Part shown: piece after piece, positions 38,211-47,929 of the stretch
Layout: each line of letters starts with the position of its first letter
How positions within the stretch are numbered: position 1 is the stretch's first letter
NCBI GenBank assembly: GCA_009792885.1
Contig: WMCF01000009.1
Location: 499,478-563,477 of the forward strand
Direction: 5' to 3'
Length of the DNA: 64,000 bases
Source: Eremophila alpestris peregrina
Taxonomy: Eukaryota > Chordata > Aves > Passeriformes > Alaudidae
The notes under the pieces: generated by a model
The model's database searches: none
What the model saw: the letters and a program-made list of their open reading frames with translations, nothing else
Told to the model about the DNA's origin: nothing
Program-made: the position numbers and the translations under genes

Positions 38211-39001
38211 GTTCCCTATTCATACTTAAATATGACAAAATTAAAGCTGTTTATTTAGTTCAGCAGTATATTTTTGAATGGGGAAGAAAGGGAAATATTA
38301 TTTTTTTTCAGTAGTAAGAAGGAGCTCAGAGGGACAAATTTGCTGGTTTGTAGCTGGCCTGAACACAAAATTCAAGATTTCCTCTTTGCTAGTATCTAAC
38401 TTAAGTAATGATTTTTAATGAGGAAATTGCAAAATTGTTTAGCAATAACATTATTACTTCGTGTTCCTCTAAAAATGAAATTTAATGAGATTTTTTCATT
38501 CGTATCATTAAAATTTCTGTGTTTTTGTTCTAAAAGTTTGAGCAGTTGTATTTAGAAAAGAAACAGTGAAACACTTAAAGGCAACCAAGCTATTGTGTAA
38601 AAGCACTGGAGTGCCTTTAAAAAGGATGGCATTTTTAGCAGTGGTTGTGTTGCACTTGACTCCCAGACCCTGTACAGCTGCTGGCTGTGTCCCCAGTGGT
38701 TGGTGACAAGTGACACCACTGCAGCCTGTGCCTGCTCTGAGTTTGGGCAGTACCTGACTGTGTCTCCAAATGCCTCTTTTGTGCAGCAATGTTATGGAAT
38801 ACTAACGATCACCAGTGCCTAATTAGCTCATTTTGCTTTGAACTGGGGTCCTTGTCAGCTCTGATTGACATTCTTAATTGTGACTCTCTTGAGCTCTGTT
38901 TTTAAAAAAATGTTTGCACACATCAGACATTTGATTTAGCTGACTTATTCTTACCATGTTTAAATACTGATCTGTGTATTTGTATGGTGGGGTTTTTCCT
39001 T

Positions 39002-39146
39002 CCCTGGAACCTGTTCCATTGGCTGTCCCTGACACTGAACTGGTCTCTGAAATGATGTTGGCTGCTGAAGGGTTTATTGATGCCTGTCTGAAGCCAGGAA
39101 GTTCGTCACCTCGTGACCTCTCTGCAGGGAGCTGCTCCCTGAACAG
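39002..39146 (+). pseudogene. DNAH11: DNAH11 AAA1 exon, frameshift and stop, acceptor lost
   Basis: The frame reads PLAVPDTELVSEMMLAAEGF, then IDACLKPG, one base lost, FVTS, TGA (39114-39116), PLCRELLPEQ. It matches [43 protein letters not shown]. The donor ACAG|GTGAGG is good. The pyrimidine tract before the exon (TTTTTCCTTCC) runs into coding sequence with no AG, so the acceptor seems lost. Confidence 0.94.
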
Positions 39147-40875
39147 GTGAGGATTCTTTGGGCTGCTGGATTTAATACATATCCATTAACACACACTCTG
39201 TGCCAGTGAAACTGAATATCATGTAATAGGAGGGATTTATGCATATTGTCTTATCTTGTATTTTAAAGACACTTTAAATCACATGTCTATCCTTAATAAA
39301 TTGTCAGACATGAATTTGGAAAGAAGTGTCCTTTCTTCTTACCTTTGGATGTTTGTAATGTGTAAGTTTTGCATTAAATAATTGTATATCACCACACCTG
39401 GGATGACTGACTACCTTGTGCTGCTGTGTAACACCCATGTAAATAATTATCTTTTGGAGAAGAGAATAACAGAATAGGAATTATTTTGAAAAACAGATAG
39501 CATATTGTAATTGAATGAACATGTCTTTAAACTTTCTCCAGTAAAAACAGTGACAACTGTTCAAAAAAAAAGGGGGTGGAAAAATGTTTCTAAATAATTT
39601 TATTATTATACTAGAAAGAATCCTTATTCAGAAATATTTTCTTAAAAATGCAAACCCTAGAAGCAATATGATCTCTTCTCTGTATGTATGCTGTTTGAAT
39701 CATCTGCAGCTGCAAAGTTTTTCACAAGATATTCCTAATATTCATTTTTATCAATGGAATAAGAATTTGAAGAACCCTTCAACCTTAAGCCATAAACTCA
39801 AATAGTCATAAACTCAATAGCATAAATATTTTTATGAAATAAAAAAACTTTATTTTTATGCTTGCATAATTTCAAAATTATGTCTAAACATATTGAAGAT
39901 TTCCTGTCACATTCTTGCAATTTTCTAGAGATAATGAAATTAAACCATGCATATCTAAAGCTAATTAATAATGTTTGCTTCACTAGAACAAGGATTTGTC
40001 CAGGAGGCACATTCTGAATTGAGAAAAGTACTTTATATCATTTTTTGCCACTTCAGTATTAATCATAGTTACAATAATAATATCAACATTAATGTTTGAA
40101 GCACAATCTAGAATGTTCTTCTTTGCTTACTTTTAAACTCTTGTTTGGTTCATTTTTAATGGAAATGGGAGGAATCAAATACTTCTGAGAAAAATTCTGG
40201 GCTTCTGCATAAAATATACACCAGTTCAGAGAGTTCTGAGAATATTGCTCCAGAGTTGGGACTTTTAGAATTTTGAATATACTTTTGGGGCAGTAGGATC
40301 CTAGCCTGTGGAAATGGCTACAGAACAGGTTATCAGGGTTTTCAGTGCATATGTTGTGAAGGGACTTCTGATCCTGTCACATCATGGCAAATAAATTCCT
40401 TGTGCATGAGACAAGCCAAACACCTGGCTGCTTTTAAGATGCATATCCTGCTCTTTAACAACAAAAGTAAATTTTTTGGAAAAAACAAACAAAAACCCCC
40501 AACAACAAGAAAAAGACTTGCCTAAATCAAACCAAAATTCTAAGTGCAGTATATGTCTAAATTGATAATTTCATTATCAACTCTGTTTAACTTCTTTGCC
40601 CAGAGATACTGTTTCTAAAATGTGGAGAGTCCTTTTCAGTGCAGATAATTGGTATCTTCATTACCTCAGAAATATTTTTTCTCACTTATCATGAACTTTC
40701 CTGAGCTTGAAAATTACTTTTTTATTTTTAATTATTCTTTGTGATATATTTAGTGCATTTGGTTCACACTTATAGAGTTACCACTGTCATGGAAGAGGAT
40801 AGAGGCATGGCATCTGTCAATTTAAAATGGTATATTTTTAAGTTATGAATTTGCTTCCAGTTTTATTGTTGTTTT

Positions 40876-40917
40876 GGGGTTTGTGGGGGTTTTTTGGGGA
40901 GGGGGGATGGGAGGGGG
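40876..40917 (+). other. Potential G-quadruplex in an intron
   Basis: Runs of 4, 5, 4 and 6 G are separated by loops of 5, 6 and 1 bases, followed by two further G runs. This fits the standard four-tract G-quadruplex pattern on the plus strand. No function can be assigned. Confidence 0.6.
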
Positions 40918-41044
40918 AATAGCTAATACTGATAGGCTGTATTTATATTGAATTCCTATGTGTTTTCCTGTTTTCAAATTTTGCCCAGCTGGTAGCCAGT
41001 AAAGAATAGGGAGCCAAATGGTGGAATACTGAAAATTAGATAGA

Positions 41045-41088
41045 CATACAGAGATAGATAGATAGATAGATAGATAGATGGATAGATT
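41045..41088. repeat. GATA microsatellite
   Basis: A tract of about eight GATA units with one GATG interruption, preceded by imperfect units (GACATACAGA). It is an intronic simple repeat of the same unit type as the one at 684-738. Confidence 0.9.
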
Positions 41089-41264
41089 TCAGCCTTTGAC
41101 TAAAAAATATAAATCTCTAATACTGACTGAAAGCCACTGAAAGACTGTAAGTGAATAAAAATGTCTTGTTTTACTCTGTGTGTAAAATGATTGTTTTCTT
41201 CATAAACATTACCACTTAGTTCTATTTCATGTGTTAACCTGACTTGTTAAAATGTTTTTATAAG

Positions 41265-41356
41265 GCTGTTATGACTGGGGACTTCGTGCTATCAAGTCAG
41301 TTTTGGTAATTGCAGGGTCCCTGAAACAAGGAGACAAGAACAGACCTGAGGGTTGG
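41265..41356 (+). pseudogene. DNAH11: DNAH11 AAA1 exon ([19 protein letters not shown])
   Basis: The frame reads [20 protein letters not shown], then GDKNRPE, almost identical to the dynein signature [34 protein letters not shown] is the DNAH11 form. One base appears missing at the very 5' end (GCTGT for the DH codons). The donor TGG|GTAAAA occupies the expected place after the PEDQ position. Confidence 0.95.
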
Positions 41357-41456
41357 GTAAAATATGTTTCTGGTGTTTTGCCTTTGAATAAAAACAGAAT
41401 CCTAAAAAAAAATTACTTCATTCTCTTGTGATACATTGTTTACCCTCCTTTTCCAT

Positions 41457-41650
41457 GTGTTTTGTGAGTCTTAAGAGACTTCAATTTGCATAAAATAGTG
41501 ACAGATGATATCCCAATTTTCACAGGCCTGATCAGTGACCTGTTTCCAGCTCTGGATGTTCTGAGGATGAGGAGCCTACAGTTTGAGCAGATGGTTAAAC
41601 AATCTAGCCTGGGGCTGTGCTTGCAGTCAGAACAGAACTTTATTCTCAAA
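41457..41650 (+). pseudogene. DNAH11: DNAH11 exon at the end of AAA1 (KIVTDDIPIF...FILK)
   Basis: After a pyrimidine tract the expected AG is AT (CTTTTCCAT), so the acceptor is probably dead. VFCE and a one-base deletion are followed by LRDFNLHKIVTDDIPIFTGL, then ISDLFPALDVLRMRSLQFEQ, then MVKQSSLGLCLQSEQNFILK. FEQMVRQS..L.LQ.E.SFILK is characteristic of DNAH11. The donor CAAA|GTAAAA is fair. The long open frame here is what remains of this exon. Confidence 0.96.
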
Positions 41651-42105
41651 GTAAAAGAATTAATTGTCTTTAGTAATTCCCCTTAACATTTTTGATCAAA
41701 ATAATTGCCAATGGGTAGGTTGTATTAGACACAAAGATTATTTTTGAGTGTGTTAAAGCGCTGATAAAGTTTCTCTCAATGACTCAGTATATCAAAGGCA
41801 TTTAGTTATGGCAGTAATGTTCCTCAGTATGATAAATATGTCAATAAGGAAACGTGTGTCCTGTTCAGAAAAGCTGTGTACAGTGACAATCTGGAGTTAT
41901 AAAAACGTTTGTTTGAGCACAGTAAGAAGAATTTGTATTTGGTAGCAAATTCATTGTTGGCCAGATATTTATAGTGAGGTGAGAAGAGTAAGGGAGCAAA
42001 GCTGTTTAAATAAGGTGTGGATTTGGAATGTGCATGGCTACATGTGACATTTTGGTGCTCTGGCTTTTATGTATAATATAATGCAGATTGTGCTACACAT
42101 ATTAA

Positions 42106-42139
42106 ATGCATGCATGTACACGTATGCATGCGTGTATAC
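42106..42139. other. Perfect alternating purine-pyrimidine tract (34 bases)
   Basis: An uninterrupted alternating purine/pyrimidine run rich in TG, CA, TA and two CG steps. Such runs can adopt left-handed Z-DNA under negative supercoiling. It lies in the intron between the AAA1 and AAA2 exons. Confidence 0.6.
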
Positions 42140-43804
42140 CCACAAGAATTAGTGGGTTATTTAAGCACTAATTTAGTTTAATTACAGACAAGGTGAAAAA
42201 GTGGAGCACAGAAACACTGGTTAGTACACAGCCCAGATAAAAAGTGCATGTACTCCCACCTTTCTTCAAGGAACATCCACATCTGCTGTATGTGACAGCA
42301 CACTCCCTGCTTTTATTGGGGTATATTGGAAATAACCAAGCTGGTTAAATGATCAGAAGATTTGTAAAGGATTTTGTGGCTCTTCTCTCTCTTGTTCCAT
42401 TATCCTGACAGAAGGGTGAAAAACTGAGGTGTGCCTTGGGGTATTATGAACTTTACAATCAACCATCTACAGAGTATTTGTTTCCTGAGAAGTGGGTAAA
42501 TCAAAACAAACACTGAGGATCATGAACTTGTTCCTGTTAGGCTTTGGAAAATCAGAGTGAATACTCTTAACTGAAACAGAAATCCACAAGCAGCCAAGCT
42601 ATTTCTATTCTGTGATTCATACAACTATTTCTTTGGAAGAAATGTATTACTTTAGGAGACTGACTTTATTTTTCTGAATTACAGTTGTACAACTGGTTGT
42701 GGGAATCCACTCTGCTAAAGCAATGGCAAAATTGTGGTAATTGTTCTGTATCCTTGGGTTTTCACAGTCCTGCTGGACTGTGTGGCTGTCTGGCAGAATA
42801 GGATTTGCTCTGACTTGCTGAGGTAACTGCTTTAATTCCTTTGCACTAACTCTTTTATCATTTTCTGAGAGATTGTGTTGCTTGATGCAACAGTAGCTTT
42901 CCTGAGTCAAATCTGCCTAGAAAGTGCAAGATATTTTTTCCTACTAAAGGGAATAAAAATGTGGAGGGGAGAAAAAAATCTTGTGAATAATTGTGTTTCT
43001 GTGATAAGAACTATAACAGGAGAGGAAAGGTGCTCACCGTGTGTCCCTTCTGCATGGTAGGATGTTCAGCTGGAGGAGCCAGCTGTGTGAGCCAGCAGTG
43101 TGTCTCTCTGTGTTTGTCACTGGAATTGCAGGGAATGGAAAGGGTAAGGTACCTGCCTGCCTATGTAGCATGTTTTCCATCTCACATTGTAAAGAAACTG
43201 CCACAGCTCTTTCATAAAAAAATTCTTCATGTTGCCTTTGCCTGAGGCTCAGGGTAATAACGCTGCTGAGGCCACTGGGTCAGGCACAGGATGAGCAATA
43301 CCCAGCTCAAATGTTGCAGGCAAATTCTACATTTTACGAGTTGTTTGCATGTCCCAAAGGACAGTTAATCATGGCATGAAGTAATGAGCATTCAATTTGA
43401 CAGATAGACTAAGTAATACTTTGTTCTGGAAGGAGAAGCAGGATGTTTTAATTAGGCTTCTAGACAGACATCATGGAATTTCTTGCCAAAACACTAGACA
43501 AATAATTCTAATACATAATGCTTGCCTATTTGTGCTACTAAATGTTGGCAGCTGCATAGATTTTCTTCTCCATTTAACGCTTTCTCTTAGAATTTAGTGC
43601 AGAATACAGCTATTTTAGACTGGGAGTCTCCTTTCCTATCCTTAGGCTTAATGGAAATTTGGGACTAAACCAGCATAGAGACAATGAATGTAAATTAATG
43701 TAAACTGAGTGCAAGTGTTTAGCCAGAGATCCAGTTCAGAAAAAAGTCAAAAATTCCTACTATATGAAAATGGTGTCACTAACACTCACCCTGTTCCTTC
43801 TCTT

Positions 43805-43939
43805 CTGGTTCTGAAAGTTCTTTATCACATTTGTGTGAGCACAAAGAAATACCCATTGGGAATTAACTTAATGCAGAAGTTCTGACAGGTGATGAACTGT
43901 GTGGTTTTATACACCAGGAAATCTGAGAGTGGAAAGATG
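43805..43939 (+). pseudogene. DNAH11: DNAH11 AAA2 exon with two stops
   Basis: The core reads KEIPIGN, stop (43864-43866), LNAEVLTGDELCGFIHQEI, stop (43924-43926), EWKDG. It aligns residue for residue with [33 protein letters not shown]; the GFIH wording is DNAH11-like. The 5' part (VLKVLYH) keeps the trace of the segment after the AAA2 P-loop but is in another frame. The donor is GATG|GCAAAA, a GC site or a mutated GT. The P-loop itself is not visible. Confidence 0.92.
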
Positions 43940-44481
43940 GCAAAAAACACATGTTCCTGCTAGGATGTCATTCTCCATCCAAAATGGACAACACAAACAT
44001 GTAAGAGACAGAATTCTTCCATTTTTCTGAGGTTTTGATGCAACAAGAAGTGGGTGCAGAGAACTGGTGGTTCTGGAAAGGCTGAAGGGCAGGATGCTGG
44101 TAGACAGAAAGTACTCACCTGAACAATGCTGATCCAGCTGCCTTTATTTTCTCCAAGGCCTGTTATTTTGTCCCCACACCCACGGTACCTCCCTTATCTC
44201 ACCCGTATCATTAAGACTAAAGACCAACTCTCCTGTAATCAAAACAGAAATAGGTCATTATTACATAAAATGCAATCATTTTGCTATATTGAGTGCTCAC
44301 TGAACTTTTTGTTATTTTAAATAACCACCTAATAAACAAGCAAAGGAAGAAAACATGGGTTTGATGTTTCAAAATCTTCTTCATCTTTCAGACATCTGCC
44401 ATCTTCTGAAGTTTTAATTGCAGTGTAATGTTGTTGTTGAAGTGCTTAGGTGGTAAGATTCTATTGAAATATAATTTGTAG

Positions 44482-44611
44482 TTCTCCTGTCATCTTGTCT
44501 GAGAGGACAAGCCAACAAGGGGCCCATGAGGGGCCAAAAAGGTTTGTTTCAAATAGGGATATAGATCCTACATAGACTGACACCCTCAACACTGTCATGG
44601 ATGCTAACAAG
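44482..44611 (+). pseudogene. DNAH11: DNAH11 AAA2 exon (Walker B region) with frameshift and stop
   Basis: The frame begins VLLSSCLRGQANK (for GLFSSILREQANLK), shifts, then reads HEGPKRFVSNRDIDPT, stop (44573-44575), TDTLNTVMDANK. The family has [29 protein letters not shown]. The Walker B LDGD has become SNRD and the invariant Trp of MWIES is the stop. The donor AAG|GTGAGC is good and falls exactly after DDNK. Confidence 0.95.
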
Positions 44612-45675
44612 GTGAGCCATTGAGACACAATTACAGTGGTTTCCTCTCTACCTGTCTTCCCATTTTCTTCTTCCTCTGTTTTTCTGGAGACAGTTTTGCA
44701 GTGTGCATTCCTTTTTTTCTTTTATTCTCATAATTTCTTTGATTTTTCACTATTTCTAAGTAATATTTTAGTTAATTAATTGTTTAAAATTAACACTTTG
44801 TCTTGCCTATTTGTCACAACAAAAAGTCTTAAATTAGCCTGCAAATACTGTAATGCTGATTGTGCCTCCTAGATGTGAGCTGATGTAATTTGAGATATCA
44901 ATGATAAAATTATTAAAACTGGTATTTGGAAAGTCTCTCAGTAAAACAGATTTAAGATTCCATTATTGAAGTCCTTGCATCACTGTACTATGGAGGGCTA
45001 GTGTAGGAAATCTAAATCAATCAGTCTAAGCACAGTAGGATGCAGACTCCTTTCTTATTAATTATACAGCTAAACCAATTTTGTGGGCTCTCTGAAATGC
45101 TGTAAAGAAATCCAAATCTAAGATCTGAACGTAACCTTTGGAAAGTGTTTGGAGTTTCATGCTTTCCTGTCTTAGAAATGTAAACCCTAGTAACTCTCTA
45201 TTTGCCCAGCAAGGTGCCTAGTGGGATGAGCCATATAATCTGACTTTATCTGAGAAACAGAAAATGACATTTTCAAGAAACACTTTGGAGCACCTAAATT
45301 TAGAGTCCTGCTCTGAATCATCTTCTGATTATTTCCATTGACCTTGAGAGAGATTTTTCTCTCCTCTGCTTTTATCTGCTTTCATGAGAACTCACATCAG
45401 CAAAGCAGGCTAGTCACCTTTTAAATTAATTAAACTCCAACAAAATCATACAAGGTCAAGTGAAGCCTTTTGAATTTGTCATCCCCTGTGATTCTGGTAA
45501 AAAGCTCCAGGCATGTTCAAACAGAGTTTGTTTAGCTTGTTCAAGGAGTAGTGAATGCATTGTGTTGCAGATAATTCTCTGTGGTGCTGTAATAAAAATG
45601 ATTGCCCTGACCACATTCCTGTTAAACGGCACATCTGAACTTTCTTTTTGCTGAAAGGTTACTGATGATTTCTAG

Positions 45676-45823
45676 GTTCTGACTCTTACAAGCAATGAAT
45701 GTGTGCTTATGACTCTGACAATGTGGCTGCTGTTTGAAGTACACATTTAAGAGCTGCTCCCCCAGCTACAATGTCCAGAGCTTGTATTCATCACCCAAAA
45801 CTCTAGGGCCTGGAGTAGAACCT
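45676..45823 (+). pseudogene. DNAH11: DNAH11 AAA2 exon (VLTLASNER...ATVSRAG) with stop and frameshifts
   Basis: The acceptor is GATTTCTAG. The frame reads VLTLTSNECVLMTLTMWLLF, then EVHI, TAA (45748-45750); shifted, it gives RAAPPATMSRACIH, then a broken NPQDLGW equivalent. The family has VLTLASNERI...[33 protein letters not shown]. The arginine of SNER, which anchors AAA2 sensor contacts, is Cys. The donor CCT|GTGAGT is good. Confidence 0.94.
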
Positions 45824-47750
45824 GTGAGTATCTGATGATATTAGTTGGTATTTTTAACATCCAGTTTGAAGATTAATTGGAACAAACTCCATTATTTATA
45901 CTGTCTTCCTTCTAATTTTTATTCTGGTTATCTATTATTTATTTGGTGGCCACATACATCCTCAAAAAGGCGTTTCTGAGAATTTTGCCATCAGTTAGGT
46001 GGGGTTTTTTCCTCTTTTACTGCTTAATCAGAGCAGGAGTATTTCAGCAGAGGGCTGGCCCTGGTTGAATGCCAGGTGCCAAAGCCACTATTACTCCCCA
46101 TCATCAGCTGGACAGCAAAGAGAAAAATATGACAAAAGACTCTTGGGTCAAGATAAGGACAGGGAAACCAAATACTCAGCACACTGTCATGGGCACAACA
46201 GACTCAACTTGGGGAAATTAATTTTATTTATTACCAATCAAGTCACAGTAGGACGGTGGCAAAAACTCCCCAAATCTTAAAAATACCTTCCACTCCTCCC
46301 TCCTTCCCAGTTCAACATCAACATCCCAATTTTCTCTACCTCTTCAACCCATTAACACAGGGGGATGCAAAATGGGGTTGCAGTCAGCTCAGAAGGAGTC
46401 TCTGCTCCTCCTTTCCTCTCAGGGGAAGTACTCCTCACACTCTTCCCCTGCTCCATCACAGGGTCCCTCCCATGGCAGACAGGCCTCCATGAACTTCTCC
46501 AACTTGAGTCCTTCCCTCGGGCTGCAGTTCTCCATGAACTGCTCCAGCCTGGGCTCCTCTCTCTGTAGGTTCACAGGTCCTCCCAGAAACCTGTCCTAGC
46601 ACAGGCTTCTCATAGGATTCCAGCCTTTTTCTGGCATCTACCTACTTCTGTGTGGGGTACCTTTTAACCATAGTAAGAGAAATTCAGGCTCCAAGTCCAT
46701 TTAAATAATTGCAAATAAAGCCCACAGCAACTGTACACCACAAACTGAAGCCTTAACGTTTTCCTATGGCCACATTTATGCACAGTTAATTTTTTTTTCC
46801 AGCTAAATTAACTTCACAGAAACAAAGTGTACGAGATCTAGAGGAAGCAAATCACTTCATCACCTTTCCACTATGCTTTTGAACAACTTTAAAGTTATAT
46901 TTGTGGAAGACAAATTGTAGAAGGTATGATAGTATGATATGTACCTATCAGTGGAGGAATAGGAACTGAGGTGAGCGGTAATCACCTCAGTTTGAAGGTA
47001 TAGTTGTTTTTGCACTTTTTTCAGTGTGTTCTCCATAGGATATTCTCAAGTGATTCATGGTGTTTTGATTGCATTAACTTGTATTGTACAACTTTTTAAT
47101 GCTTAGATGAGTAGGAATTTTCCTGGTGAGATTAGAAGTCGATGGACATAGAAACATGGATCTGATAATCAAAAGATACAATCCATTATCAACTTTCCTG
47201 TTGTCTTTGAGGGTTAATATTTGATAAGAAAATGCAGTACTTGTAAATGAAAAGTTTATCAGGCAAGGAAGCTTTTAGATGCTCACAGTAAGTAAAGCTA
47301 ACTGTTATTGCCAACTGTTTGCCCAAATGGTTTCAGGTAAGGTGAAGGCCAGGCCAAAAATTAAATTGAAATAATTAAGAAATTAAACCACCTACATCTT
47401 TCACCAGTCTTTGCTCCTCTAACAGTTATAGGGAGACTGGTGTTTGGTAAACCCTGAGGTGAAACAAATGCATTTCAGCTACAACAAGATTTTCTTCCTA
47501 TTAGAAGAATATGAATAAAAATTTTCAAGCCAAAATACTGCATAAAAAAGTAATCCAATGAAACAGTTTCTTTTAATAATTCTTTGAGAATAAAAGAATG
47601 GTGTATCCTGTTTTGTCACTCTTTAGAATTTAGTCCTAGCTAGAGAGAGAGGCAGAAATTAGTTGGCTTTTAAAAATAAACTGTGATGTGCAAATGTTTG
47701 ATGGGGTTTTTCCTTTTCATTTTTAGTCAATCTTTTTTCATACATTTTAG
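45824..47750. other. Region with lost AAA2 exons and an LTR-like insertion
   Basis: About 170 residues (the end of AAA2 up to the AAA3 P-loop, with landmarks SEKANL, FDKY, YFVFA.WAFGG, SRWW, FPSQGTIFDYY) should be encoded here. None was seen. The only identifiable element is the repeat at 46010-46660. The lost exons may have been removed or displaced by a rearrangement associated with that repeat. Confidence 0.6.
46010..46660. mobile_element. Avian LTR-retrotransposon-type repeat fragment
   Basis: The block differs in composition from the intron around it: a C/T-rich part (46255-46600) with repeated motifs CTCCATGAACT, CTGCTCCA or CTTCTCCAA spaced about 45 bases apart, preceded by GACAGCAAAGAGAAAAATATG and GACTCAACTTGGGGAAATTAA. 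From memory this order is typical of a common avian endogenous-retrovirus LTR-type repeat. No gag, pol or env reading frame is visible and the copy is diverged. Family name, orientation and boundaries need a repeat library. Open frames over it are not genes. Confidence 0.6.
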
Positions 47751-47929
47751 ACTGTACCTCGAATACTTTATTCATTTTCTTGTAATAAAAGGCAAAGCAG
47801 TCTTGCTTTTTGGAAATGCTGGAGTAGGAAAAACAGTGTTTATAGGCAACAGGCTTGGTGCTGTCTCTGAAGAGAGCCTCCAGACCAACAATTCTTCCAA
47901 CTACCACACAACATCAGCAGTGCTCCAGA
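47751..47929 (+). pseudogene. DNAH11: DNAH11 AAA3 P-loop exon, reading frame intact
   Basis: The acceptor ACATTTTAG and donor CAGA|GTAAGT flank a clean frame: YFIHFLVIKGKAVLLFGNAG, VGKTVFIGNRLGAVSEE, then SSNYHTTSAVLQ. The Walker A GNAGVGKT is perfect, in the DNAH11 form GNAGVGKTVFVG. AAA3 is the second most important nucleotide site of dynein. Drift shows where FNYYTTS became SNYHTTS. Confidence 0.96.
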
